Assembly: GCF_000165425.1 (NCBI RefSeq)
Contig: NW_001799630.1
Span: forward strand, 561,734-625,733
Source of the DNA: Paramecium tetraurelia
Taxonomy: Eukaryota > Ciliophora > Oligohymenophorea > Peniculida > Parameciidae
DNA: 64,000 nt
Reading direction: 5' to 3'
Of this stretch, positions 53,617-62,863 are shown one piece after another. Positions within the stretch are counted from its first letter, which is position 1; the number at the start of each line of letters is the position of its first letter. The notes under the pieces were generated by a model. The model made no database searches, was not told where the DNA came from, and worked only from the letters and a program-made list of their open reading frames with translations. The translations under genes were made by a program, and so were the position numbers.

Positions 53617-54763
53617 TCAATAAATAGTTTGTATTGACTATTATTATGATGCTGACTCTATTCTAACTGTGCCATGTACGTCTTCATCTAAATAGACATC
53701 GTCTAGAATCTCATTAAATAAATCTCTGAGAGTTATCATCCCTTAGAGTTCTTAACTAATCGCAAATGCAATGTTCGTCTTGTATTTCTGAAACATCAAC
53801 AATAAATCCAACATCGTTGTGTCCCCTGATATTATCAAAGGTTAATAAACCTTAACTAGTTCCACCACAAGTTATCCGTAATTTGATTCATCCAAAGTTA
53901 TCAGGTCTTTAGATTTGAACAAACCAATCACACAATTATTCTCAATTATAGGTATCATCGAGTATTCCTTCACTTTTAGTCTCCGTATCAATCTTTTACA
54001 AAAAGGCTCATCTTGCTAAATATAACAGACATTATGAAGTGGTTTAATATAATTGATCACATATTTATTTCTCAATTCCATCACCGACACTATAATTTTT
54101 AATTCTTCTGGTTTTATCACATCCTATTGTTTGCAGATCTCCATCAATTACCTTATGTATTCCAAATGATATCGTTTGCATTTTGTACCCAAAACCTTAT
54201 CTAGAATCAAACTTAAGGGATAACATATCAGATACAGAATTGAAATTAGAAACTAAATATAAGGTGTAATGAATGATGCTATGCTTAATTAATGCTTTCC
54301 TGTCATTATTGCCGATGGAAATATTTCTCCAAATAACACTACCAATATTACAGATATCAACAAAGCTATCCAATCACCTGTACTCTTTTTTATAAAAATC
54401 GGCAGTGATTCATTTGCCAATGAGTTTGCAACCAATAACGTTGATAATAACAAATGATGCTCTTAAATTACAGATAAAATACGAGATGCCTACTATTATC
54501 TAAATGATACCCATTTTCTTCTCTTATTCATTCCCATACCTCAGCTTCACCTCTATTGTTATTTGGTCTATTGACAAAAGACCTTAAGTGGCTCCGCTGC
54601 AAAAACCAGAAAACAATATCAAAAATCTAATGTTTACTTTGATTTTATACAAACTTATCATTCCATAGAAAAGATGATCTTCTAACTCGATTATTTCAGG
54701 ATCTAAAGCTATACAATTCCCAATCAATCTGAAATATAGAATTATTCGAAATAATCGGAACAT
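53617..54763 (-). CDS. CNNM/CorC-type divalent-cation transporter
   Basis: Spliced length is 372 aa with one 28-nt intron. The N-terminal DUF21 membrane domain (residues ~35-190) shows the family motifs FSGFCSGATQGLLSID, SRILSVIQEHHLLLSTLL and LFGEIFPSAIMTG, with four hydrophobic helices. Two CBS domains follow (EYSMIPIIENNCVIGLFKS and TNIAFAISQELQGMITLRDL, then FNEILDD). CNNM proteins transport or sense magnesium at membranes. The first ~35 residues contain a short hydrophobic stretch that may be a signal sequence. Its stop codon lies only 4 nt from the stop of the convergent CRAL-TRIO gene. Confidence 0.88.
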
Positions 54764-55027
54764 TTTATAATTATTACTATAATTCCTAAAATTCTAATAT
54801 TTAATGATATGAGAAAAATTAGAATATTAAATTAATTATCTCAGATAACCTTATCTGAAAATAATCTAATTTACACCTTTATTCTTGAATTTAAATAGGA
54901 TCTCTTATGCAAACTTTAATCAATGTGGAATAACAGAAGAAATACAAATTTAGTATATAAACAAATATTAAATAATCTCAAGATATTATAAAATTTAAAA
55001 TCCATTGATTTGACTTACTTAAATAAT

Positions 55028-55531
55028 ATGGGTTCCTCTTGTTAAAAACAAAATGAAATCATCACTGCTTATCAACAATCTGAAACAATAGAAATGGATG
55101 ATTTGAGAATTGCCAAAGAAATATATCCAATTAAAGTTCATAGAGGTTTCAGAAACACTTTTTAAAAAAATAAATAAGTGACTAAGATTGAAGAAGCTAC
55201 TTCTCTTTCCCTTCTCCAATATGAATTACAAAAATACTCTAAACAGAATTATTGCACTGAGAAAATTATTCCTTCTGAAATCCAATAGAAACAAGAAAGC
55301 TAAAAAACCAATAAAAAAAAGATTAAAGGCATAATTAAACCCCATGCATCGTGCTAATTGATACAATCATCTGTCAGACTCAACTATAATTTAAAAAATT
55401 AATAACATTAATATCGAGTGGGCTAAAGATTACATTCAGAAAAATAGGTGAGATTTAATCTCCCAAAAATACATCATAATTCTTCTCGTTCTTGCTCAAT
55501 CCCGAAAACAAGGTGTAAGAAACACATTTGA
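55028..55531 (+). CDS. Small basic protein with MGSSCQ start, 167 aa
   Basis: An intron-free frame beginning MGSSCQKQNEII. Gly-2, Ser-6-like spacing and Cys-5 fit the consensus for N-myristoylation plus palmitoylation, so membrane attachment is plausible. The rest is basic and soluble, with KVHRGFRNTFQKNKQ and a C-terminal Ser/Arg/Cys/Lys region (HHNSSRSCSIPKTRCKKHI). No domain is recognised. The neighbour 276 nt downstream starts with the near-identical MGASCQ. Confidence 0.65.
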
Positions 55532-55806
55532 TGATCAGTACTAATTATTAAACAATGAGAATCTGAGAATTCTAAAAATGTTTTTAATTTTTTTTTTTAT
55601 TTTTACCTATAAAAGATGTTAGTAAATGAAAATAAATGAAAAACTGAATTTATCAGTTAAAGTTATTTTATTAATCAATTTCTCGAAAATAAAAGTACTG
55701 TTACCTTAATCTCAAAATATTACTTAATTACCATGATTTAAACATGAAATTACATCGAATATTTAGAACTTTGATCAAACATTTTATAAATTATTAACTA
55801 AATTTT

Positions 55807-56289
55807 ATGGGTGCTTCTTGTCAATGTTAACAATAAGGCTCTGATACTTATTAAAATCAAGAAACACAATGGCATATCCCTATATCAAAAGAGTTTAGAC
55901 CAAAACCCATAAATACTAGTATTAAGCATGACTTGAGGGCTAATTATCAGGACCTAGATTGTCAATACTGCAATAGACCCTAAATGAGAGAAATGGGTGC
56001 TTAAACCCATGTTACATTTTGTAACATAAGTCAATGTGACACTTAAAAAAAAAAGAATAAAAATCAGAAAAAATAAAAGCCAAAGAAATGCAAGGACAAA
56101 GCAAGTTTTGAGAATTCTGAATCAAGCAAACAAAGATCATCTAGTCAATATAGCTAAACCTAAAATATACTCCTTTTATATTAATCTTTAAAAAGTTAGG
56201 GAAGGCAATATTAACAATAAAAAGCTAAGCCTTATGAAGTATTGGTTAATTCTCAAAAAGTATAACCTTCTCTTGTAGAATAGCTTTGA
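55807..56289 (+). CDS. Small protein with MGASCQ start and C2HC-type zinc motif, 160 aa
   Basis: An intron-free frame starting MGASCQCQQQGSDTYQ, again fitting myristoylation and palmitoylation. It then has KEFRPKPINTSIKHDL and a possible zinc finger of CX2CX12HX3C spacing (CQYCNRPQMREMGAQTHVTF, closing Cys next). A Lys-rich stretch (KKKNKNQKKQKPKKCKDK) and a Gln/Ser-rich end follow. It resembles the preceding gene in start and basic character, suggesting an old tandem duplication. Function unknown. Confidence 0.65.
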
Positions 56290-56664
56290 ATAGATCCAAT
56301 TTGAATAAAAATGATTATTTTAAAGATCATATCTAAATATCAATTATAAATAAATAAACACAATTTTATACTCATAAAATTATTTATTTAAACATTCAAT
56401 ATATATCAAAGCCTTCATTAAATTTTGATATCTCAATTAAATCCCTTTTGGAAGTGGATTGAAATGTGTAAAGTTACCAAAAGTATAAAGAGTGAAATTT
56501 CAACTTATACAAGATAGTATATCATCTAAAATGGATACTTTAGAAAATATATATACAACAAAGAGAATATTGATTTATTATTTTAATAAACAAAATTATA
56601 TTATTCTAAATAAATAGGTATTAAATTTATTAGAAATATTTTTGAAGTGCAATAAAATTTTAAT
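56290..56664. other. Intergenic, no gene seen
   Basis: About 375 nt of AT-rich sequence upstream of the second C2H2 gene. No features recognised. Confidence 0.4.
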
Positions 56665-57320
56665 ATGAAATAACAATATCCAGTTCCAAATGTAACAAAA
56701 AAGGTCATCATAATCAACCAAAAGTATCGATTTCTATTTAGATATCCTAGATCAAATGTGATACATGAAAATGATAATAGATGCAATACTCAGAACTAAT
56801 AACAAACCAATTCAGATTAATAGAAATAAATTAAGAAGATTGAGATTCCAATAGAACTAGAGTGTATAATAAAATTTAATTCTTAGAAAGTGCTAATAAT
56901 TATAATGAACAATCATGTTAGCAAATAACTCGCATGTATTAAAAGAATAGCATTCAATTATAAGATTTCTAAGCTCAAATCGATGAATTGAAGGAGAGGA
57001 TCCAATTTATTGAATAAAAATTTTCGAATTTAGAAACTAATAGTAGAAAAAAAAAAAAGAGGAGAACTGCTGCAGAAATAGAAAAAAATTTTGAAGTTAG
57101 TTAGATTTGATCTATTTTGTAGTGTCCATATAAAAATTGTTTGAAACAGTATGGATCTGATGTTTCGTTAAATTTGCACATTAAGTTTAAACACAATGGT
57201 GGAAACAAGAGTGAACGCCAAAAAATAATTGTAAACACTATTTTATAATAAAAGAAATAATTATAAGCTGGGGAGATTGATGAAAAAGATATTAGAGACA
57301 TCAACCTACCACCTATATGA
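56665..57320 (+). CDS. Single C2H2 zinc-finger protein, paralogue of the one at 43.7 kb
   Basis: Spliced length is 201 aa with introns of 23 and 27 nt. The N-terminal ~70 residues are basic and Gln-rich. A coiled coil (QAQIDELKERIQFIEQKF) and a basic nuclear-signal-like cluster (SRKKKKRRTAAE) follow. One C2H2 finger closes the conserved part (CPYKNCLKQYGSDVSLNLHI, then KFKH), formed only when the second intron is removed. The order coiled coil, basic patch, CX4C...KxYGS...H finger is the same as at 43748-44165. The C-terminus is acidic (GEIDEKDIRDIN). Confidence 0.72.
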
Positions 57321-57539
57321 ATAGCCAATTTTACATTCAAATATACATTTTGATTTCAAATTAGTTTATGTGTTTCAATATTTTTATTCCGCCTTTTTTT
57401 TTATTATTTAAACAGGCTATATTATAGGAAATTTAAATTTGAAAGGACATTATTTTTATTATTAGAGTTTAAATCAATTTCCATCATTTATGTCTAACAT
57501 ATATGAGAATAATAGAAAATTCGTTACAACTAAATAAAG

Positions 57540-57984
57540 ATGGGTAAAAATAATAATTAAATTCAGGAAACTTTAACCCAAAATATAACTAAGAAAATTA
57601 TAAATAAAGAAAACAGTTCAATAAGCCAAAAACATGCAATTGTTAAATCAATTTAAAAGAATAAATCCACTTTATCCTACAATAAAAAAATCGAACTACC
57701 TTAAAGAACTATTACTAAATATTTCAAAACATAGAGATCACAAATCTACTCCAACCTAAAACTGCAAGATTCAAAAGGATGCATTAGGGAATTCAGATGT
57801 TATGATGATAAAGCATTAAACATCCCTAATTCTTTTAGTTAAACTATAACACATGTAAATAATGTTTCAAATTTAGTCACTCGATAATGATTGTCAATCA
57901 GATGATGAGCAAGTTCAATTAGCAGTTGAGCAACTAAAAAATTTACTTGAATCTTAAATAAATTAATTACACAAGTCGTTTTGA
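57540..57984 (+). CDS. Small protein with a PCNA-interacting (PIP-box) motif, 140 aa
   Basis: Spliced length is 140 aa with one 22-nt intron. It starts MGKNNNQIQETLTQN and is basic and disordered-looking. Residues 55-62 read QRTITKYF (57702-57725), an exact QxxIxxYF PIP box, preceded by LP and followed by basic residues. PIP boxes dock proteins on the PCNA clamp in replication and repair. The initial Gln is encoded by TAA. After the intron an acidic helix follows (LDNDCQSDDEQVQLAVEQL). A small PCNA-binding regulator (PAF15-like in concept) is a plausible but untested idea. Confidence 0.6.
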
Positions 57985-58350
57985 AATTTAAACTTTATTA
58001 TGCATTTTATAAATTAACTATAGAATAATCATATTTTTAACAAATTTAAGAACTCTATGCTATTTAAATAGAATTTTAAACTCTTGTATGTATTAAACCG
58101 TAAAAAAATCCTGTGTGAAATCAATAAAAGCAATTCTATTTGCTATAAATCATAAATATTGTAAATAAGGATGCAAATGATTATTTTTAAGTTATAAATT
58201 TCGATTATATAATGAAATTCAATAGAATTCAAAAATATGTATAAACATATTGTTTCTAGTTATTTTAATTAACTTATTTGACAAAATTATTAGAACTAAA
58301 ATAAAATTTATATTTATTTATTTATTAAATGGATCCCAATGCTTAAATTA
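57985..58350. other. Intergenic, no gene seen
   Basis: About 365 nt, AT-rich, no supported feature; presumably the promoter of the SF-assemblin gene. Confidence 0.4.
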
Positions 58351-59185
58351 ATGAGAAGATACACAAAATTATAAGAGAAATTGAGCACTCTGCAATTTGA
58401 AGTAGACACTACAAAAGATGCAAAAATAGATGAAATTTATGATAGAGTCAATAAAGCACAAAGTGAGTTGAAGGATATTATCAATAATTACAGTGAATAA
58501 CTTGTAATATTAAGTTCTAAATATAGGGATAATTGGCAGGTTAATATTAAGATCTCAATAAATAATTCGAAAAGCAAAATGAATAATATAGTTCTTAACA
58601 TGAGAAAAAACTTAAGGAAATTAAAAATTTGGAAAATAAGCTTCAGAAGAAGTTGGAAGATGACATAAAGGCAAACAGAGAATAAAGCGATTAAGTCCTA
58701 TCAAACTACGATTAATAAGTAAGTGTCTTATAATTACACCTTTAAGGTCCAAGATTTACTATAACAGATAGGATAAGAAATAAAGGTTAAAAATCAACAA
58801 GTAAATATAATAAATACTACTCTTTAAAATGATTTACCTACTTTGTGGTAATATAATGTATAAGAAAATTAAGAAAGAGTACAAGAGGATTAAGATATTG
58901 TCAAAAGAGCTAGCAATGAGATTTCTAAACTGTTTGAATAGGCAAATTAAGGAAAGTAACAAAGGTACTAAAAGTCGATTAATTTATAGAGAGGATGCAG
59001 AAGTGAGTATGTTTTCGATGTTGAAAGAAGTAGTAGTAAGAATCAAGAGTGAATTAGAAGAGGAGAGATAATTGAGAATGGATGGACATGAGGCTTTATT
59101 GACCATACTTGAGGAAGCATATGAGAAAATGGAGGAAACACATGCAAAAGTTTAATAATAAAAGGCTGCTTTACAAGAAAAATGA
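58351..59185 (+). CDS. SF-assemblin / beta-giardin family striated-fibre protein
   Basis: Spliced length is 252 aa with introns of 23, 28 and 25 nt, close to the usual ~260-280 aa. It is an almost continuous coiled coil. The C-terminal part has the family pattern EDAEVSMFSMLKEVVVRI, KSELEEERQLRMDGHEALL and TILEEAYEKMEE, comparable to the SF-assemblin end (..EERxxREExEExLLxLLEET). SF-assemblins polymerise into 2-nm filaments of the striated rootlets attached to basal bodies, prominent in ciliates. The start at 58351 is the first ATG in the frame; another ATG at 58329 would need an extra intron. Confidence 0.82.
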
Positions 59186-59454
59186 AATATAATATTATGT
59201 TCAATTTTTATCAGATTTGATAATTTTGTGTAATAAAATGGAGTTAAAAGAATAAAAAGAACCCATATTTAAAACAAAAATTAATGTGAAGATTTACTTA
59301 ACCGCAAACATAATTCTATATATCTTTAATATAAACATAGAGCTACTTCATTTAATTTACTTTCAGCAAATCTGCCAAAAACTATATAGCAGTAAATTCA
59401 AACATAACATTAAATTTTATTCAAATTTTGCATAATGTTGTAACTGATAGCATT

Positions 59455-59977
59455 TCAAATGGTTTTATCTTCCTTATTCAATCTTAACTTTTCTTCCAGT
59501 TTAAATTTGTAATCCTATTTACTCTAGATTACTGATTTAATCATCTCAAGGTGGTATTAGCATTAAGATTCATTATGTTATTTGTAAATACTTTCAGATT
59601 ACCATCTACTCCTAATTTGATAATCAAGGATTTTGCAAATAAATAGGTGATAATAGAGGAATTAAATGATTTTTAGACTTTATTGCATTGAGAATATTAA
59701 TGAGTGGTTCAATTGATTTCTAGTTAATGTTGATTCAAACTCTAACAAATACCAGGATTAGGTTCATTTTTAATCTAAAATCATTTAATTATACTATTAA
59801 TCAACATTTACAAAGAGTATTATAAAATAATAGATTATTGTAATGACACCAATAAAGATGAACCGAAAGGGATAATTGTTAGGATTTTGGGGATACTTAC
59901 TTATTTAATTAATTATTTTTTATAAAATTAACTGCTATTTTAGAAATTAGGGTTGTGATTATTTTTTTTGAGAACAT
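59455..59977 (-). CDS. Possible small membrane protein (model uncertain)
   Basis: On the minus strand an ATG at 59977 opens MFSKKIITTLISKIA, like a mitochondrial presequence. Candidate introns of 37 nt lead to YPQNPNNYPFRFIFIGV and ITIIYYFIILF, a membrane helix. The other end (HLEMIKSVIQSKQDYK, KLEEKLRLNKEDKTI before TGA at 59455) is convincingly coding. The middle needs an intron of about 63 nt, or contains an in-frame TGA. I cannot settle the splice structure; it may be a real gene or one in decay. Confidence 0.35.
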
Positions 59978-60045
59978 TAAATATTCTAATATATGCATAA
60001 TATCTTATTTAATATTTATTTGTTTTATAAAGAAGAATTGACAGG

Positions 60046-60842
60046 ATGTCCGAGGATGCTGAGTAGAGTTTTAGAGTTAATGAGATAATTTGGGCGAAAG
60101 TCTTAGGCTGTAAGTATAATATAATTAATTAGATCCATGGTGGCCTGCTAAAGTAATTATACAAAAATCATCTTTTAGATTGCTTCTATTATGAATGTGA
60201 ATGGCAAGAATGGATAACACAGTGAGTACAGAGTTAATTTTATTGGAGACACTTCGCAGTATTAAATTTAGTTAGCATTATAGCGCCTAATTGAGGTTCG
60301 ATAAATTGAAAAAATGGAATCCTAAACCAATACAATAAGAAACTAAAAAGTTAAAAGAATCAATAGATTTAGCTAATAACTTGATTGAAGCGTAAGAGAA
60401 AGCTTAAGAAATTGAATTGGGCAATCTAAACGAGCATATTTTAAAGGGTCTAACTATCAAATTGAATGATCTTGTTTATAACCAAAGATCTATATCGGAT
60501 GTAATTGATCAAATAATGTCTTAGATCATTCAAGCCTTAAATCTAATAAGCGACAATGAAAAGTTAACGATAGTTAAACTAAATTTGGGATAATAATATT
60601 TTGCATTGTATTAGAGCTTAAAGTAGGGGAAAGGAGAGAACCCCCTTTAACAATCCCAAGATTTTATTGATTAATTGAAAGCGACCATCGGTTTCTAATT
60701 ATCATAGGAATTCTTGTCAATTTAAAAAAAATAAGAAAAGCCTACTCCTAACAGTGATGACACTAAGGAAATCACTGACTCTCCTGTAAAGAAAAGGAAA
60801 ATTGAAGAAATCTCAAAAGATGCACTTTGTAATTAACATTGA
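60046..60842 (+). CDS. PWWP-domain chromatin protein
   Basis: Spliced length is 240 aa with introns of 23, 26 and 25 nt. Residues ~8-85 form a PWWP domain: FRVNEIIWAKVLGYPWWPAK, EYRVNFIGDTSHAQL and KLKKWNPKPIQ. The PWWP core itself is created by removing the first intron. The domain binds methylated histone H3 lysine 36 and DNA through an aromatic cage (the family rule). Residues ~120-190 are helical (LNDLVYNQRSISDVIDQI) and recall the TFIIS-N/LEDGF-type helical bundle. A basic nuclear signal is near the C-terminus (SPVKKRKIEE). The architecture resembles short LEDGF/HDGF-like proteins. Confidence 0.85.
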
Positions 60843-61449
60843 TTTTATATATAATTATTTCTACGCATTCGTTGTCTATTTCTATTACTCTTTGCTTTTC
60901 ACAGAAAATTGAGAAATTGATTTTCAAAAAAATTATCATAAAAACATAAAAGATTAGTTTCAGGACATAATTTTGGGTCCATATCAGAAGATGCTATGCT
61001 TACAACACTCAATATTAGCATCTAAGTGATAATATTTTTATTCGTTTTTATAGTTTTCCTCTTTTAATAATTACCATGTAAAATATTTGACAACTGGAAT
61101 TTTATAATATTCACGCTTCTTTGCTTGATAAATTAAGCATTAATTAAATTTATATTATTGAACAGCTTATAATTTTAAAGTTCTCCCAGTATGATTGTTT
61201 TTCATTTCTTCACTAATGGTCATAAAGTTGGTTATTGTAAAATTAATCGTTAATAAGTTGTATTCTTTAAATAGAGGTCATTTATCAGTGAACATACTTA
61301 AGTTAGATAAATCGAATAACATATGGAACATAAAATCATTTAGAGCGAGATGGTGTGATGCTTATCTACATTTTGTGATCTAGATTCTGAATTATTCGAA
61401 AGGAATAAAAAATATATTTGGAACAAAAAGAATATAGATAAGTAACAAT
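60843..61449. other. Intergenic between convergent genes, no gene supported
   Basis: About 600 nt. A standard-code frame at 61195-61383 exists but has no splice support or domain, and its composition is close to the background. No RNA gene recognised. Confidence 0.4.
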
Positions 61450-61764
61450 TCATTTATTGTTTTTCTTTATTTTCTTTAGACACCCCAGAGCCTGTCTTAA
61501 TTTATTCATTCTAGCTTAGTTTGTTAATTTTTGATGATGCATGATCATCCTATTTACTCTACATCTGAATTCATCAATTTGAGTCTTTGATGAATCAAGG
61601 AAGTCCTGTGGAATAGTGTGAAAGGCATAATCGAGTTGATCAAGAGCTTTTTCTGAACTTTCGAAAAGAACTGATTGAAGTTTTTATTATGGAAGTCTCA
61701 TAAGAAGTATGAGCATAGTTCTTGATTCTTCGAGTATCTTCGGTTGATTTAATTCAGTTGCCAT
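61450..61764 (-). CDS. Small helical protein, 104 aa
   Basis: An intron-free frame starting MATELNQPKILEESR. It is helical with alternating hydrophobic residues (TMLILLMRLPQQKLQSVLF, EKALDQLDYAF) and ends in a Lys-rich tail (GCLKKIKKNNK). No transmembrane helix long enough to be sure. Size and pattern recall small subunits of complexes such as Mediator or kinetochore proteins, but no motif supports that. It is divergent from nothing closer than the HP1-like gene 357 nt away in the same orientation. Confidence 0.6.
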
Positions 61765-62121
61765 AGCAAGATGATTTGAATTATTTTTTAAAAATAATCA
61801 AAAATTAACCTCACTCCTGCTTTATTGTTGTAAATTACAATCAACCTCATTAAATATATTAGTTAATAATAAAACCCTAAAAATAGTTATCAAAATTACT
61901 AAATAAATGAATTATATAGAATGTTCATAAGCTCTCTTTTCTAAAAGTGTTAAAAAAGATAGAAAAGGAATAATAAGAGGTATTTTAAATAGATCACATT
62001 TCAAATTTTATAATTAAATTCTAATTTCCCTTAGAATATATAAATCAAAACTTCAGACAAAACTAAATATCTAAAACATTAAAATAATGTTGGTTTTAAA
62101 GGAAAAATACTGAATTATTAA
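61765..62121. other. Intergenic, no gene seen
   Basis: About 357 nt of AT-rich sequence between two co-oriented minus-strand genes; probably the promoter of the 104-aa gene. Confidence 0.4.
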
Positions 62122-62656
62122 TCAACAATCTTGTTATTATTCTATGATGGTTGTGGTCACCATTCTACTCTTATAATACTTTATTAGTTCTTGAGGAGCG
62201 TACTTAGCAACTTCAGTTGTATAATATTCCTTTGATTTTGGGATTGTACCATTAGACCTGAATAAACAATGATATGTACCTTGGTCTCCATTATATGGTA
62301 GCAATTAACTTACCATTTAGGGAAGACTTCTTGACTGAGACAATTTTTTATACTTTGTCACCTTACAAAAAATCACCATTTTCAATTATTGGACCAAATG
62401 AAAATGATTCAGTTTTGAAGTTATCCAGACTTAAATCATGGATTTTTTGTATTTTTGACAATTTAGAGGTTGTCATTAGATTTTATGTAAAGTCATCTTC
62501 TCTCTCGTACCTTGTAAAAATATCTATTAAATTTTCCAAATTGTTATTATATTTTGAAATATGCTGATCAGCATCTAGAATTTCTAGTTTTGTTTTCTTT
62601 CTCTATTAATCTTGTTGCTATTCTAAGGTTTACTTTCTTCGATTATTCTTTTTCAT
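62122..62656 (-). CDS. HP1-like protein with chromo-shadow domain only
   Basis: Spliced length is 170 aa with one 22-nt intron. The N-terminus is basic (MKKNNRRKQTLEQQQ) and helical. Residues ~105-165 fit a chromo-shadow domain: GDKVQKIVSVKKSSLNGKLI, IQWRPRSNG (made by splicing), EYYTTEVAKYAPQELIKYYK and SRMV, corresponding to the CPQxVIxFYExRL end of HP1. No N-terminal chromodomain is present, unlike classical HP1. Chromo-shadow domains dimerise and bind PxVxL ligands in heterochromatin, so this could act as a dimerisation partner of a full HP1. It is 207 nt from the divergent V-ATPase gene. Confidence 0.72.
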
Positions 62657-62863
62657 TATTTATTTTTAATAGCTAATAGCGGAAAATTTTTGTGTAAATT
62701 TAATTATAAAATACACACCAAAAATTTCCCAAAACTTATTAATTTAATCTGAATCACAAGTATTTGAATTTTATTGAGTTTTAAATTAGAAATATTTTGA
62801 ATTTCAAATAATTGGAAATAGTTTAATTTTCCATAACATAAAATTTATAATATTATAAAATAA

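Noticed and set aside
61195-61383. Plus-strand frame in the gap after the PWWP gene
   Set aside because: In the ciliate code it does not end sensibly, has no domain and has background composition.
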